54,727 nt of DNA from Phycisphaera sp. (GTDB taxonomy: Bacteria > Planctomycetota > Phycisphaerae > Phycisphaerales > Zrk34). This document shows, one piece after another, positions 1 through 12,395 of this stretch. The notes beneath the pieces are model-generated. The model did not search any database. It saw only the letters and a list, made by a program, of their open reading frames with translations, and was not told where the DNA came from. The stretch covers positions 1 to 54,727 of the forward strand of contig WGMA01000055.1 in assembly GCA_016125285.1 (NCBI GenBank). Direction: 5' to 3'. Both the position numbers and the translations under genes were made by a program. The stretch's first letter is position 1. The number at the start of each line of letters is the position of its first letter.

Positions 1-25
1 GTTCCCCACGAACGGTGGGCGCGAG
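1..25 (-). repeat. IS3-family terminal inverted repeat (right end)
   Basis: These 25 bases are identical to 54592-54616, which sit just in front of a transposase start at the other end of the window. Here they sit just behind a transposase stop codon on the minus strand. The two therefore behave as the right and left terminal repeats of one IS family. The repeat contains a small internal dyad (CCCAC/GTGGG). Confidence 0.8.
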
Positions 26-32
26 TATATCG

Positions 33-147
33 CTAGGCGGCGGATTGTTCATACTCGACGGGGCTGAGGTAGCCCAGGGCCGAGTGACGTCGTTGGGGGT
101 TGTAGTAGTTGTCGATGTAGTCGGTGATCGACGCGATCGCCGGGTGC
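33..147 (-). pseudogene. IS3-family transposase OrfB, C-terminal remnant
   Basis: Reading the minus strand toward the TAG stop at 35-33 gives a tail containing ITDYIDNYYNPQRRHSALGY and then LSPVEYEQSAA. This is the characteristic end of the IS3-type integrase-core transposase (rve family). The homology stops after about 37 residues, where a REP-like hairpin begins at 148. No upstream catalytic DDE region is present, so this is a broken copy. The intact-looking start of a related element lies at the opposite end of the window in the opposite orientation. I am confident in the family; the exact breakpoint (about 140-147) is uncertain because the hairpin flank can be read through. Confidence 0.8.
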
Positions 148-170
148 CACTGGCGGCTTGTCCGCCAGTG
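148..170. repeat. REP-like hairpin CACTGGCGG/CCGCCAGTG
   Basis: Perfect 9-bp inverted repeat with a 5-nt loop (148-156 and 162-170), lying exactly where the transposase homology breaks. The flank (CGCCGGGTGCCACTG) resembles the flank of a decayed hairpin at 54460-54482, so it is a dispersed element rather than a chance palindrome. Confidence 0.6.
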
Positions 171-557
171 CGTGTGTTGACGCGGATTGTACAACAACCG
201 TCACAACTGCATCGCGCCGCGGCCGACACGCGTCGCGCCCGTGCGCACGGCGGGGCGTGCCGTTTTTGCTCTTCGGCGGTTCCATTCCGACGGAAAAGCG
301 ACCGTTTTTGTGACGTCGGATGCACTTCAAATCGCTTTTGTGTCCCATTTGCGCCCCATTGGCGCACCATCAAAATCGGCCCAACTCGGTCGCGCGGCGA
401 CGTGGATCAACGACTTACAACGCGCGGCGCGATCCGACGTGTCATAAGTCGTTGTTCCACGTCGCCACGAACCCCCGAATCGCGATACGGACCCGATCCA
501 CGTGCCCGCGCGCACGGATTGACACGCGAAACTTTCCGCGTGCGGCGCGCGCGGCGG
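171..557. other. Gene-free region with a long inverted repeat
   Basis: No convincing gene is seen between the IS remnant and the 3' end of the protease-like gene. Open frames here lack homology and ribosome binding sites. The region holds a near-perfect 22-bp inverted repeat (396-417 with 445-466), listed separately. Confidence 0.6.
396..466. repeat. 22-bp inverted repeat, 27-nt loop
   Basis: Arms 396-417 and 445-466 are reverse complements with a single T/T mismatch. The element lies about 90 bp past the stop of the minus-strand gene ending at 558. It has no U tract on either side, so it does not look like a simple intrinsic terminator. It could be an mRNA 3' structure or a relic of a small mobile element. 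Confidence 0.6.
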
Positions 558-3500
558 TCAGCGGTTGGGGAAGATCTTGTGCAGCAACTCGGCGGGGATC
601 GCGAAGCTGACGTTCTCGAGGTCGGCCTTGAGCGTGACGATGCCGACGACCTGCCCGGCTTCGTTGAGCATGGGCCCGCCGGAGTTGCCGGGGTTCACCG
701 CGGCGGTGTGCTGGATGTAGGCGTTGCCCTGCAGCACGCGTCGCGAGGCGGAGACGATGCCGTCGGAGATCGACTGCTCGAGCACCTGGTTGCCAAGTCC
801 GGGGCTGCCGATGACATAGACCTTGGAGCCGGGGGCGGGCGTCTCGTTGACGACGTCGAGCGGCTTGAGGCCGACGACGTTGCGGGTGAGCTTGAGCACG
901 GCGACGTCGGACTCGCGGTCCTGATAGACGACGTTGGCGGGGATGGGGGTCTGGCGTTGCAGGCCCTGGGGTGTCTGGCGGTAGGTGTAGACCATGACGC
1001 CGCCGCGGTCGTTGATCACGTGGTGGTTGGTGACGATCAGGCCGGACTGGGCGACGCAGAACCCGCTGCCGGTGCTGCCGCCGCGTTGGATCATGACGAC
1101 GGACGGGCCGACGACGCGGTAGATCTGCGCGGCGGTGAGTCGGCGTGCGGACACGGCGGCCTGGGGCAGGCCGGGCAGGTTGTCGGCGGTGTCGGGGATG
1201 TTGACCGCGTCGCCGGTGGTTCCGCCGTTCGCGACCGCGGCCACGGGCGTCGCCGGGCCGAGCTTCTCCTCCACGGCGGCGGCCAGCGCGGTGAGCTTCG
1301 CGGCGTTGAGGGATTCGAGCAGGTCGTTGACGGTCTGCCGGTCGCTTCGGTTGACGTACAGCGCGGCGGCGAGGCAGTGGGCCGCGCCGGCGGTGTGCTG
1401 CTGCTTGGTCTCGATCTGCCCGAGGCTGCGCAGCGCCGCGGCGCTGAGTTCGGTGGCGCCGGCGTCGCCGTGGACCACCTCCAGCAGCATCTTGCGCGCC
1501 TCGTCGTACTGACCGGTCTCGGCGAGCGCCTTGCCGAGGTGGAGCTTGACCGGCAGGGCGTCGGGCAACGTCTTGCTGAGCTGGCGGAAGCGGTAGATGC
1601 GGATGCCCGCCTCGGCCGAGCCGACGCCCTGGATCGCGCCGGCGATCTGCTGCGTCGCGTCCTTCGCCTTGTCGTCGTCACCCATCGCCGTCTGCCACGC
1701 CGCCGCGCTGTCGCGCCCGCCGTCGAGCGCGCGCTTGAGCGTCGTCACCGTGTCGGTCGAGCGCTGCGACGGGGTGAAGGTCTTGAGCCAGTCGACCGGC
1801 TCGGCGGGCTCGGCCGCGGTCGGTTTCGCGACGCTCGGCGCGCCGGGGCCTGACGCGACGGCGCCGCGCGATCCGTCCGGCGTCGGCGCGATGTCCTTCC
1901 ACCACGACGCGGCGATCGTCTTCTCCGCGTCGCTGAGCGACTGCATCAGGAACGTCACACCGCCGCCCTTGCGCGCGACCCAGAGGTACCGCCCGTCGCC
2001 GGACCACGCGGCGGTGTAGTCGTGGCCCTTCGGCGCCGCGGGGTTCATCGGCTTGGGGTCGCCGCCGGTGTAGAGGCTGATCTTGTCGGCGTTCATCACC
2101 GCGACCTGCTGCGTCACGGGGTTGAACGCGCACGCCTGCGGGTAGGCGTCGGTCGCGTAGAACCCGCGCACGGACTCGAGGTTTTCGGCGCGCATGACGC
2201 CCACGCCGTACCCGGCCCCGTGATCGTTGCGTGTCGGTCGCCAGCCGCCGCCGGCCACGACGGCGACCCAGCGCCCGTCGGGGCTGATGACGATCTGCTG
2301 GCCGTTCCACCCGGCGCGCTGGCGCAGGCCGGTCAGCACGGGCTTGCCGTTGCGGGCGATCGCGTACGACATCAGCATCGCCTGGTTGCTGTTGAGGTCG
2401 GGCGCGCCGCGGTCGATGATGATCGGCCTGCCGTTGATGATGATCTGTCGCGGGCCGCCGCGCTCGTCGTCCTTGACGTAGGTGTAGAACACCTCGCGCG
2501 TGGGGTGGGCGACGATGTACTGGCCGACGGCCTCGGTGCCGCGCATCTCGCCGGTCTCGAGGTTCAGCTCGGTGATCTGCTTGTCGGGCGTGTGGAAGTA
2601 GGCGCACCGCTGCGACGGGAGCACCGCGAACGACCACGACGCCTGCGGGATCGTCCAACGCCGCACCTCCTTCGACGTCTTGACGTCCATCTTCACCAGC
2701 GCGCTGGGGTTCTTGGTCAGCAGGTACAGGTCGCGCCCCGCGAGGCTCGCCGAGTAGATCTGGTCGTTGAGCTCGACCCGCTCGGCCCACGGCTGGTTGT
2801 CGTGGTAGCTCAGCACGTAGTAGAACTTCGCGTCGCGCACCTGCGCGATCACCCACTCGCCCGCGGGGTCCGGCAGCAGGCGGACGATCGGGTCGGTCAG
2901 CGACAGCTGCAGCTGGGGCGCCGTCAGGTCGCCTGCCTCGCTGCGCGGCGCGGGCGGCGGTCCGTCGGGCAGCCACGGCTGGATCCACTGCGCCGCGTCG
3001 GGGTCGCCGAGCTGGTCGGCGTTCCGCGCGAACTCGTCGACCATCTTCTCTTCGACCTTCTGCGGATCGGTGCGGAAGCCCTGCAACGCCGCGAACATCG
3101 CCGCGGAGTACCGCTTGCTGTTGTGCAGCGCGATCGCGAGGTTGCGGTACAGCTTCCAGTGCCCGCCGAACTTGTTGTCGGGGTCGTCCAGCAGGCCGTA
3201 GCCGAACCAGTAGATGGCCTCGTCGGCCTGGCCCAGCTGGGCGTAGGTCAGCGCCAGGTTCTCGACCGACGCGTAGCTGATGTTGGTCTGCGCCCCGTGC
3301 GGCTCGCCGAGCTTGATGACGTGCTTGTACTTCGCGGTCGCCTCGTCGATCCGGCCCAGCTTCCCGAGCGTCAGCGCCTCGTTGTAGCCCGCGAAGTGGC
3401 ACGCCGGGTCCAGCTTCTCGGCGCCCTCGAACAGCTTCAGCGCCTGCGGGTACTGCTGCTCGTCGTACAGCTTCATGCCCTGTTCGATCATCTGCGCCGC

Positions 3501-3617
3501 GCGCACGTTCTGCGTGCCGTACTTACGCAGATCGACCTGCGCCCAGGCGCGCGACGTCTGCAGCAGGGCGCCCAACACGACGATCACGACCGTGATCCGG
3601 AAACGTCGATTCAACAT
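558..3617 (-). CDS. Secreted TPR / beta-propeller / trypsin-like serine protease
   Basis: A 1019-residue protein. The chosen ATG has AGGGGG five bases upstream and opens a good signal peptide (MLNRRFRITVV to SRAWA); an in-frame ATG eight codons earlier lacks this. The order is a TPR region at about 30-190, a WD40/YVTN-like repeat region at about 240-560, a second TPR-like region at about 640-800, and a trypsin-like domain at about 840-1019. The protease core keeps a full triad: His in VTNHHV, Asp in ESDVAVLKL, and Ser in NPGNSGGP. No PDZ domain follows, unlike DegP/HtrA. It probably acts in the periplasm or on the cell surface; substrate unknown. It follows gltD but is separated from it by a terminator, so it likely has its own promoter. 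Confidence 0.85.
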   Translation of the reverse strand: MLNRRFRITVVIVVLGALLQTSRAWAQVDLRKYGTQNVRAAQMIEQGMKLYDEQQYPQALKLFEGAEKLDPACHFAGYNEALTLGKLGRIDEATAKYKHVIKLGEPHGAQTNISYASVENLALTYAQLGQADEAIYWFGYGLLDDPDNKFGGHWKLYRNLAIALHNSKRYSAAMFAALQGFRTDPQKVEEKMVDEFARNADQLGDPDAAQWIQPWLPDGPPPAPRSEAGDLTAPQLQLSLTDPIVRLLPDPAGEWVIAQVRDAKFYYVLSYHDNQPWAERVELNDQIYSASLAGRDLYLLTKNPSALVKMDVKTSKEVRRWTIPQASWSFAVLPSQRCAYFHTPDKQITELNLETGEMRGTEAVGQYIVAHPTREVFYTYVKDDERGGPRQIIINGRPIIIDRGAPDLNSNQAMLMSYAIARNGKPVLTGLRQRAGWNGQQIVISPDGRWVAVVAGGGWRPTRNDHGAGYGVGVMRAENLESVRGFYATDAYPQACAFNPVTQQVAVMNADKISLYTGGDPKPMNPAAPKGHDYTAAWSGDGRYLWVARKGGGVTFLMQSLSDAEKTIAASWWKDIAPTPDGSRGAVASGPGAPSVAKPTAAEPAEPVDWLKTFTPSQRSTDTVTTLKRALDGGRDSAAAWQTAMGDDDKAKDATQQIAGAIQGVGSAEAGIRIYRFRQLSKTLPDALPVKLHLGKALAETGQYDEARKMLLEVVHGDAGATELSAAALRSLGQIETKQQHTAGAAHCLAAALYVNRSDRQTVNDLLESLNAAKLTALAAAVEEKLGPATPVAAVANGGTTGDAVNIPDTADNLPGLPQAAVSARRLTAAQIYRVVGPSVVMIQRGGSTGSGFCVAQSGLIVTNHHVINDRGGVMVYTYRQTPQGLQRQTPIPANVVYQDRESDVAVLKLTRNVVGLKPLDVVNETPAPGSKVYVIGSPGLGNQVLEQSISDGIVSASRRVLQGNAYIQHTAAVNPGNSGGPMLNEAGQVVGIVTLKADLENVSFAIPAELLHKIFPNR

Positions 3618-3710
3618 AAAAACCCCCTGTAGATTGGACAAAATAAACTACCGCGCCGCCCGATGTGTGTCGATCCCTTTTGTGTGGGTTTGACGAGGTC
3701 GGGCGCGCAA

Positions 3711-3742
3711 GAAAAAGCCCACGGGGCGGAACCCGTGGGCTT
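3711..3742 (-). terminator. Intrinsic terminator of gltD
   Basis: A 10-bp perfect stem (3716-3725 with 3732-3741), a 6-nt loop, and a run of U in the minus-strand transcript (AAAAA on plus at 3712-3716). It lies just after the gltD stop and the heptamer repeat. The stem core is almost the same as in the ahcY terminator at 28910-28937. Confidence 0.9.
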
Positions 3743-3743
3743 G

Positions 3744-3776
3744 AACTGTCTCCTGTCGCCTGTCTCCTGTCCCTCG
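3744..3776 (-). repeat. Heptamer repeat array (7-nt period) after gltD
   Basis: Degenerate tandem repeats with a strict 7-nt period (TGTCTCC, TGTCGCC, TGTCTCC, TGTCCCT on plus) sit between the gltD stop and its terminator. On the transcript strand, 28 of 31 bases match the array at 43919-43949 in the microcompartment operon, in the same sense orientation. Confidence 0.75.
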
Positions 3777-3777
3777 G

Positions 3778-5334
3778 TTACACAACGACCTGCTGCGGCA
3801 GGTTGATGCCGGGGGCGGGCAGCTGCGTCTCGCCCATCAGGTACTCGTCGATGGCGCGGGCGGCGCCGCGGCCCTCGTTGATCGCCCACACGACGAGGCT
3901 CTGGCCACGCCGACAGTCGCCCGCGGCGAACACCTTGTCGACGCTCGTGCGGAACTTGCCGTGCTCGGCGTTGATGTTCGAGCGCTTGTCGTAGTCGAGG
4001 CCGAGCATGTCCGTCGCCGTGTGCTCCGGCCCGAGGAAGCCCATCGCCAGCAGCACGAGGTCGGCCTTCCATTCCTTCTCGCTGCCGGGCACCTCGGTGA
4101 ACGGCGCCTTGTCGCCGGGCTTCGACCAGTCGATCTCGACGGTTTTGATGCCCGCGACGTTGCCCTTGCCGTCGTCGATGAACTCCTTCGAGAGGATCGC
4201 GTACGTGCGCGGGTCCTCGCCGAACTTCACCTCGGCCTCCTGGTGGCCGTAGTCGGTGCGGAGGATCTTGGGCCACTGCGGCCAGGGGTTGTTGGGCGCG
4301 CGCTCGGCGGGGGGCTGGTCGAGCAGCTCGAAGTTCACCATCGACTTGCAGCCGTGCCGGATCGACGTGCCGATGCAGTCGGTGCCGGTGTCGCCGCCGC
4401 CGATGACGATCACGTGCTTGTCCTTCGCGGAGATGTACGCGCCGTTGGCGAGCTTCGAGTCGAGCAGCGACTTGGTGTTCCGCGTGAGGAAGTCCATGGC
4501 GAAGTGGACGCCCTTGAGGGCGCGGCCGGGGATCGGCAGGTCGCGCGGCGTCGTCGCGCCGGTCGCCATCAGCAGCGCGTCGTATTCCTCCAGCAGCGCC
4601 TTGGGATCGATGTACTGCACGTCGCCGTCCGACTCCATGATCTGCGTCACGTGTCCCGGCTTCCAGTCTTCCTTCTTGCCGACGTGGCAACGCGTACGGA
4701 ACTCGATGCCCTCGTCGCGCAGCAGGTTGATGCGGCGTTCGACCACGCCCTTGTCGAGCTTCATGTTGGGGATGCCGTACATCAGCAGCCCGCCGATGCG
4801 GTCGGCGCGCTCGAAGACGGTGACGTTGTGCCCGGCCTTGTTCAGCTGCGCCGCGGCGGCGAGGCCCGCGGGGCCCGAGCCGACGATCGCGACCCTCCTG
4901 CCGGTGCGCGAGGACGGCGGCTGCGGCTTGACCCAGCCCTCGGCGAAGCCGCGGTCGATGATCGCGTTCTCGATGTTCTTGATCGTCACGGCTGGCTCGA
5001 TGATGCCCAGCACGCACGCGCCCTCGCACGGCGCGGGGCAGGTGCGCCCGGTGAACTCGGGGAAGTTGTTGGTCCGGTGCAGCCGGTTCAGCGCGTCGCG
5101 CCACCGGTTGGAGTAGACCAGGTCATTCCACTCGGGGATGAGGTTGTCGATCGGGCAGCCGGAGTCCGACTGGCAGAACGGCACGCCGCAGTCCATGCAG
5201 CGGGCGCCCTGCTCCTTGAGGTGCTCGACCGGCGGCTCGGTGAAGATCTCGTTGAAGTCGGTCAGCCGGACCAGCGGGTCGCGGTACGGCACCGTCTTGC
5301 GGGGAAATTCCTTGAATCCTGTGGGCTTGCCCAT
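3778..5334 (-). CDS. gltD: Glutamate synthase small subunit
   Basis: The 518-residue NADPH-oxidising subunit of GOGAT. It passes electrons through Fe-S clusters to GltB, which makes glutamate from glutamine and 2-oxoglutarate in the cytosol. The N-terminal Fe-S region is visible (CMDCGVPFC, then GCPIDN, then CPAPCEGAC). The FAD site is [14 protein letters not shown] near residue 150, and the NADPH site is [13 protein letters not shown] near 310. A late FAD-binding GD motif is in [17 protein letters not shown] lies seven bases before the ATG. Length is normal for the family. It normally adjoins gltB, but here about 670 bp of DUF559 cassette and repeats separate them. Confidence 0.97.
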   Translation of the reverse strand: MGKPTGFKEFPRKTVPYRDPLVRLTDFNEIFTEPPVEHLKEQGARCMDCGVPFCQSDSGCPIDNLIPEWNDLVYSNRWRDALNRLHRTNNFPEFTGRTCPAPCEGACVLGIIEPAVTIKNIENAIIDRGFAEGWVKPQPPSSRTGRRVAIVGSGPAGLAAAAQLNKAGHNVTVFERADRIGGLLMYGIPNMKLDKGVVERRINLLRDEGIEFRTRCHVGKKEDWKPGHVTQIMESDGDVQYIDPKALLEEYDALLMATGATTPRDLPIPGRALKGVHFAMDFLTRNTKSLLDSKLANGAYISAKDKHVIVIGGGDTGTDCIGTSIRHGCKSMVNFELLDQPPAERAPNNPWPQWPKILRTDYGHQEAEVKFGEDPRTYAILSKEFIDDGKGNVAGIKTVEIDWSKPGDKAPFTEVPGSEKEWKADLVLLAMGFLGPEHTATDMLGLDYDKRSNINAEHGKFRTSVDKVFAAGDCRRGQSLVVWAINEGRGAARAIDEYLMGETQLPAPGINLPQQVVV

Positions 5335-5348
5335 GGGTTTGTCCTCTT

Positions 5349-5924
5349 TTACCCCCTCTCCCTTGAGGGAGAGGGCTGGGGTGAGGGTGAATGCTTGAAG
5401 TTTGGTTGAATCTTCGTAACGGCTGCGCGGTCGTGCGGTGTGGGTGATCGGGGTGACTCGATGTGAGGATGTTCACTTAGACCCTCACCCTGGCCCTCTC
5501 CCTCCGAGGGAGAGGGGATCGGCGCGCCGTTGTTCGGGGCGTGGATGTCGATGCGGTCGGAATGCTCGCACCAGTGCAGGATCGTTTCGGCCACGGCGTC
5601 GGGCGTGTCGATCATGTCCTGCACGGCGATGCGCAGCACGCGATATCCCTCGTTGCGGATGAAATCGGCCCGACGTTCGTCGTAGTCGGCGCGACCGATG
5701 TGGCTGTCGCCATCAAGCTCGACAATCAGGCTCGTGTCGGGGCAGCAGAAACCCGCGACGTACGGGCCGATCGGGAACTGACGACGGAACTTGAAACCGT
5801 CCAGTCGACGATCGCGCAGGTATCCCCAGAGGACACGCTCGGGTGTCGAGCTGTCCTTTCGAAGAGACCTCGCTCGCGCGGTGGTGCGCGGCGAGAGGCG
5901 ATGCATTTTCGGTTGATCCGTCAT
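5349..5924 (-). CDS. DUF559 endonuclease-like protein with repeat-derived tail
   Basis: A 191-residue frame. Residues about 1-125 match the DUF559 family, small proteins with a Vsr/PD-(D/E)XK-like nuclease fold: [48 protein letters not shown]. The tail from about residue 135 ([13 protein letters not shown] and [12 protein letters not shown]) is simply translation of two copies of the interspersed CCCTCTCCC/GGGAGAGGG repeat, so the natural end of the protein is unclear. No good ribosome binding site precedes the ATG. The cassette sits between gltB and gltD and looks inserted. Biochemical role unknown; DNA repair or mobile-element functions have been suggested for the family. Confidence 0.75.
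   Translation of the reverse strand: MTDQPKMHRLSPRTTARARSLRKDSSTPERVLWGYLRDRRLDGFKFRRQFPIGPYVAGFCCPDTSLIVELDGDSHIGRADYDERRADFIRNEGYRVLRIAVQDMIDTPDAVAETILHWCEHSDRIDIHAPNNGAPIPSPSEGEGQGEGLSEHPHIESPRSPTPHDRAAVTKIQPNFKHSPSPQPSPSRERG
5351..5389. repeat. Interspersed CCCTCTCCC repeat, copy A
   Basis: Palindromic element (CCTCTCCCT TG AGGGAGAGG followed by CTGGGGTGAGGGT). It is inverted relative to copies B (5481-5518) and C (5959-5996). This repeat type is found between genes in many unrelated bacteria. Confidence 0.8.
5481..5518. repeat. Interspersed CCCTCTCCC repeat, copy B
   Basis: ACCCTCACCC, then a CCCTCTCCCTC/GAGGGAGAGGG hairpin. It lies inside the 3' part of the DUF559 reading frame and creates its Pro/Ser/Glu/Gly-rich tail. 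Confidence 0.8.
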
Positions 5925-5958
5925 GTGGTCGGTGAACCGTTTTAATTCGTAGCGTCAG

Positions 5959-5996
5959 ACCCTCACCCCGGCCCTCTCCCTGGGAGGGAGAGGGGG
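5959..5996. repeat. Interspersed CCCTCTCCC repeat, copy C
   Basis: Same orientation as copy B. It lies between the end of gltB and the start of the DUF559 gene. With copy A it brackets the DUF559 gene as an inverted pair. Confidence 0.8.
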
Positions 5997-6002
5997 TTCC
6001 GG

Positions 6003-10643
<4,641 letters not shown>

Positions 10644-10777
10644 GGTGACCCTTGCCTCTCTCAAATCCGATCGCGTGTTCCGGCGATCGCGTTGCGGTTC
10701 GTGTGCGTCGCGGTCGGCCTCTCGCCGCCGCGTTCGTGTTCGGGATGCCGCCGATCCGCCGACCGGCCGACATCCCT

Positions 10778-11713
10778 TCAGGCCTTCACGGCCTCCGGGG
10801 CTGACGGTTTCGAAGCCGCGTCGCCGACCAGCGACCGATGCTTCAACAGATATTCGATGAACGCCTTGGTCAGCGGACCCGGCTCGCGGTTACGCGGATA
10901 CACCACCGCGAGCGGGCGCGTCAGCGTCGGCTCGAGACGGATCGACGCCAGCACGCCCGCCGACACCTCGCGGCGCACCGTGCGGTCCGGCAGGATCGCC
11001 ACCGCGTCCGTCTCACGCACGTAGCTCTTGATCGTGTCGACGTTGTCGAACTGGTTGACGATCTCCGGCGTGCTCTGGTGCTCACGCAGGTACGCCTTGA
11101 TCCGTCGCGCGATCGGCAGCGTCGTGTCGAAGCCCACCATCTCGTGGTCCGTCAGCTCCGACGCGTCGATCGACGCACGCCCGGCCAGTTCGTGACCGGC
11201 CCGCACGACGACCGTCATGATCTCTTCACGCAGCGGCGTGGCGATCAGGTCGCGCCACCGCTCGGGGTACGACAGGATGCCCAGGTCGCACTGCTCGTGC
11301 GACACGCGGTCGTACACGCCGTCGGGCTGCTCGTACTTGATCGACACGGTGGCGAACGGGTGCGTCGCCTCGAAGTCCGCCTTGACCTGGCTCAGCAGGT
11401 CGATGCCCGCGGAGTAGATCGCCGCGACCGTCACCTCGCCGCGCAGCGTGTCTTCCGCGGCGCCGGTGACCTGGTGCTTGAGCCGCTCGTACTCCTCGAG
11501 GATCCGCCGGCATCCCTGGTGATACAACTCCCCGGCGGGCGTGAGCTGCAGCGGACGCTTCGAGCGATCGATCAGCCGAACGCCGAGCTGCTTTTCGAGG
11601 ACCTGGATGCGCTGCGACGCCGCGGACTGAGTCACGCCGTGTGCCTCAGCGCCCTTGGAGACGCTGCGATGCTGGGCGACATCGCAGAACAGCCTGATCG
11701 CGTCGAAAAGCAT
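10778..11713 (-). CDS. LysR-family transcriptional regulator
   Basis: A 311-residue regulator. The N-terminal winged helix-turn-helix covers residues 2-60 (GAEAHGVTQSAASQRIQVLE), followed by a substrate-binding domain. The ligand cannot be read from sequence. Its position directly upstream of gltB suggests, but does not prove, control of nitrogen assimilation; known GltC-type regulators are divergent from gltB whereas this one is co-directional. The ATG lies only nine bases after a strong -10 hexamer and has no Shine-Dalgarno, so the mRNA is probably leaderless. An AT-rich segment with a dyad (11793-11818) lies upstream and could be its own operator. Confidence 0.9.
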   Translation of the reverse strand: MLFDAIRLFCDVAQHRSVSKGAEAHGVTQSAASQRIQVLEKQLGVRLIDRSKRPLQLTPAGELYHQGCRRILEEYERLKHQVTGAAEDTLRGEVTVAAIYSAGIDLLSQVKADFEATHPFATVSIKYEQPDGVYDRVSHEQCDLGILSYPERWRDLIATPLREEIMTVVVRAGHELAGRASIDASELTDHEMVGFDTTLPIARRIKAYLREHQSTPEIVNQFDNVDTIKSYVRETDAVAILPDRTVRREVSAGVLASIRLEPTLTRPLAVVYPRNREPGPLTKAFIEYLLKHRSLVGDAASKPSAPEAVKA

Positions 11714-11722
11714 AGTCCAGCA

Positions 11723-11750
11723 ATTCTACCATCAGGGGCTCTAATGTCAA
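11723..11750 (-). promoter_or_regulatory. Sigma70-type promoter of the LysR gene (leaderless)
   Basis: On the minus strand a perfect -35 TTGACA (11750-11745), a 16-bp spacer, and a -10 TAGAAT (11728-11723, five of six). Nine bases then separate it from the ATG at 11713, so the predicted start of transcription is at or within a few bases of the start codon. Confidence 0.7.
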
Positions 11751-11792
11751 TCGAGTCATCAATTAGTAAATTTTATGATAATATTTTTCGAG

Positions 11793-11818
11793 CTGATATT
11801 GGTAATTTGCCATATCAG
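11793..11818. promoter_or_regulatory. Dyad CTGATAT-N12-ATATCAG, candidate LysR operator
   Basis: Perfect 7-bp arms 12 bp apart, about 45 bp upstream of the -35 of the LysR-type gene. This fits the interrupted-dyad operators bound by LysR-type proteins. It is the only such dyad I noticed in the AT-rich segment. Confidence 0.45.
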
Positions 11819-11931
11819 GCTGTTGACAAAGGATTTGTTTTGATTCCGCATCCGAAGTGGTGAATGAGCCGTGTTCGCGGTTTGAATAAGTTGTTTGACA
11901 TCGTGAAGTTAATCACAGCTGCGGGCGGGGG

Positions 11932-11960
11932 TTGTGAGTCTCGTTCACCCGCCTTACAAT
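11932..11960 (+). promoter_or_regulatory. Promoter of the zeta-inhibitor gene
   Basis: TTGTGA, 17-bp spacer, TACAAT (five of six for the -10), followed by a leader of about 85 nt to the ATG at 12053. Confidence 0.5.
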
Positions 11961-12052
11961 CCGGGCGCGGCGTCGGGTGCGCCGCGTGAGGGGTGGCGAT
12001 CGTAGTTAACAGGCGTGTCGGCGCTCGCCGGACGCTCTGGATGGAGGTTGCG

Positions 12053-12373
12053 ATGTCGGGACTCGACGAACGGCGTAAGGGCATGGAGGCGAAGCTCGCC
12101 CACGACGACGATCTGCGTTTCAAGGTGACCGTGCGGCGGAACAAGCTGCTGGGGCTGTGGGTCGCCGAGCAGCTCGGCAAGGCGGGCGACGACGCCGAGG
12201 CTTACGCCAAGGAAGTCGTCAAATCGGACTTCGAAGAGGTGGGCGACGCCGACGTGATCCGCAAGGTGCTCGCCGATCTGTCCGCCGGCGGGTTGAACTT
12301 CGACGAGGCGAAGGTCCGCCAGCAGATGGACCGCCTGATGATCGAGGCCCACGACCAGATCGAAGGCGACTGA
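12053..12373 (+). CDS. DUF1476 / F1-ATPase inhibitor zeta-subunit homologue
   Basis: A 106-residue protein. GGAGG lies five bases before the chosen ATG. Almost the whole length matches the alphaproteobacterial zeta inhibitor of F1Fo-ATP synthase (DUF1476): MEAKLAHDDDLRFKVTVRRN, KLLGLWVAEQLGKAGDD, AEAYAKEVVKSDFEEVGDAD. In Paracoccus the zeta N-terminal helix enters the F1 catalytic interface and blocks ATP hydrolysis. Here that end is present but short (SGLDERRKGMEAK). Function in this organism is inferred only by homology; ATP synthase genes are not in the window. The family is best known from Alphaproteobacteria, so horizontal acquisition is possible. Confidence 0.8.
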   Translation: MSGLDERRKGMEAKLAHDDDLRFKVTVRRNKLLGLWVAEQLGKAGDDAEAYAKEVVKSDFEEVGDADVIRKVLADLSAGGLNFDEAKVRQQMDRLMIEAHDQIEGD

Positions 12374-12395
12374 CCCGGCCCCGGCGCGACGCCGG

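Larger units (their letters stand above)
11714..12052. other. AT-rich divergent regulatory region
   Basis: About 340 bp between the lysR-type gene (minus) and the zeta-inhibitor gene (plus), holding no gene. The part from about 11740 to 11860 is strikingly AT-rich against the GC-rich surroundings. It carries one promoter per direction and a 7-bp dyad. Confidence 0.7.

Noticed and set aside
49-348. A 99-residue minus-strand frame across the IS remnant
   Set aside because: It is out of frame with the clear transposase tail and continues through the hairpin into unrelated DNA.
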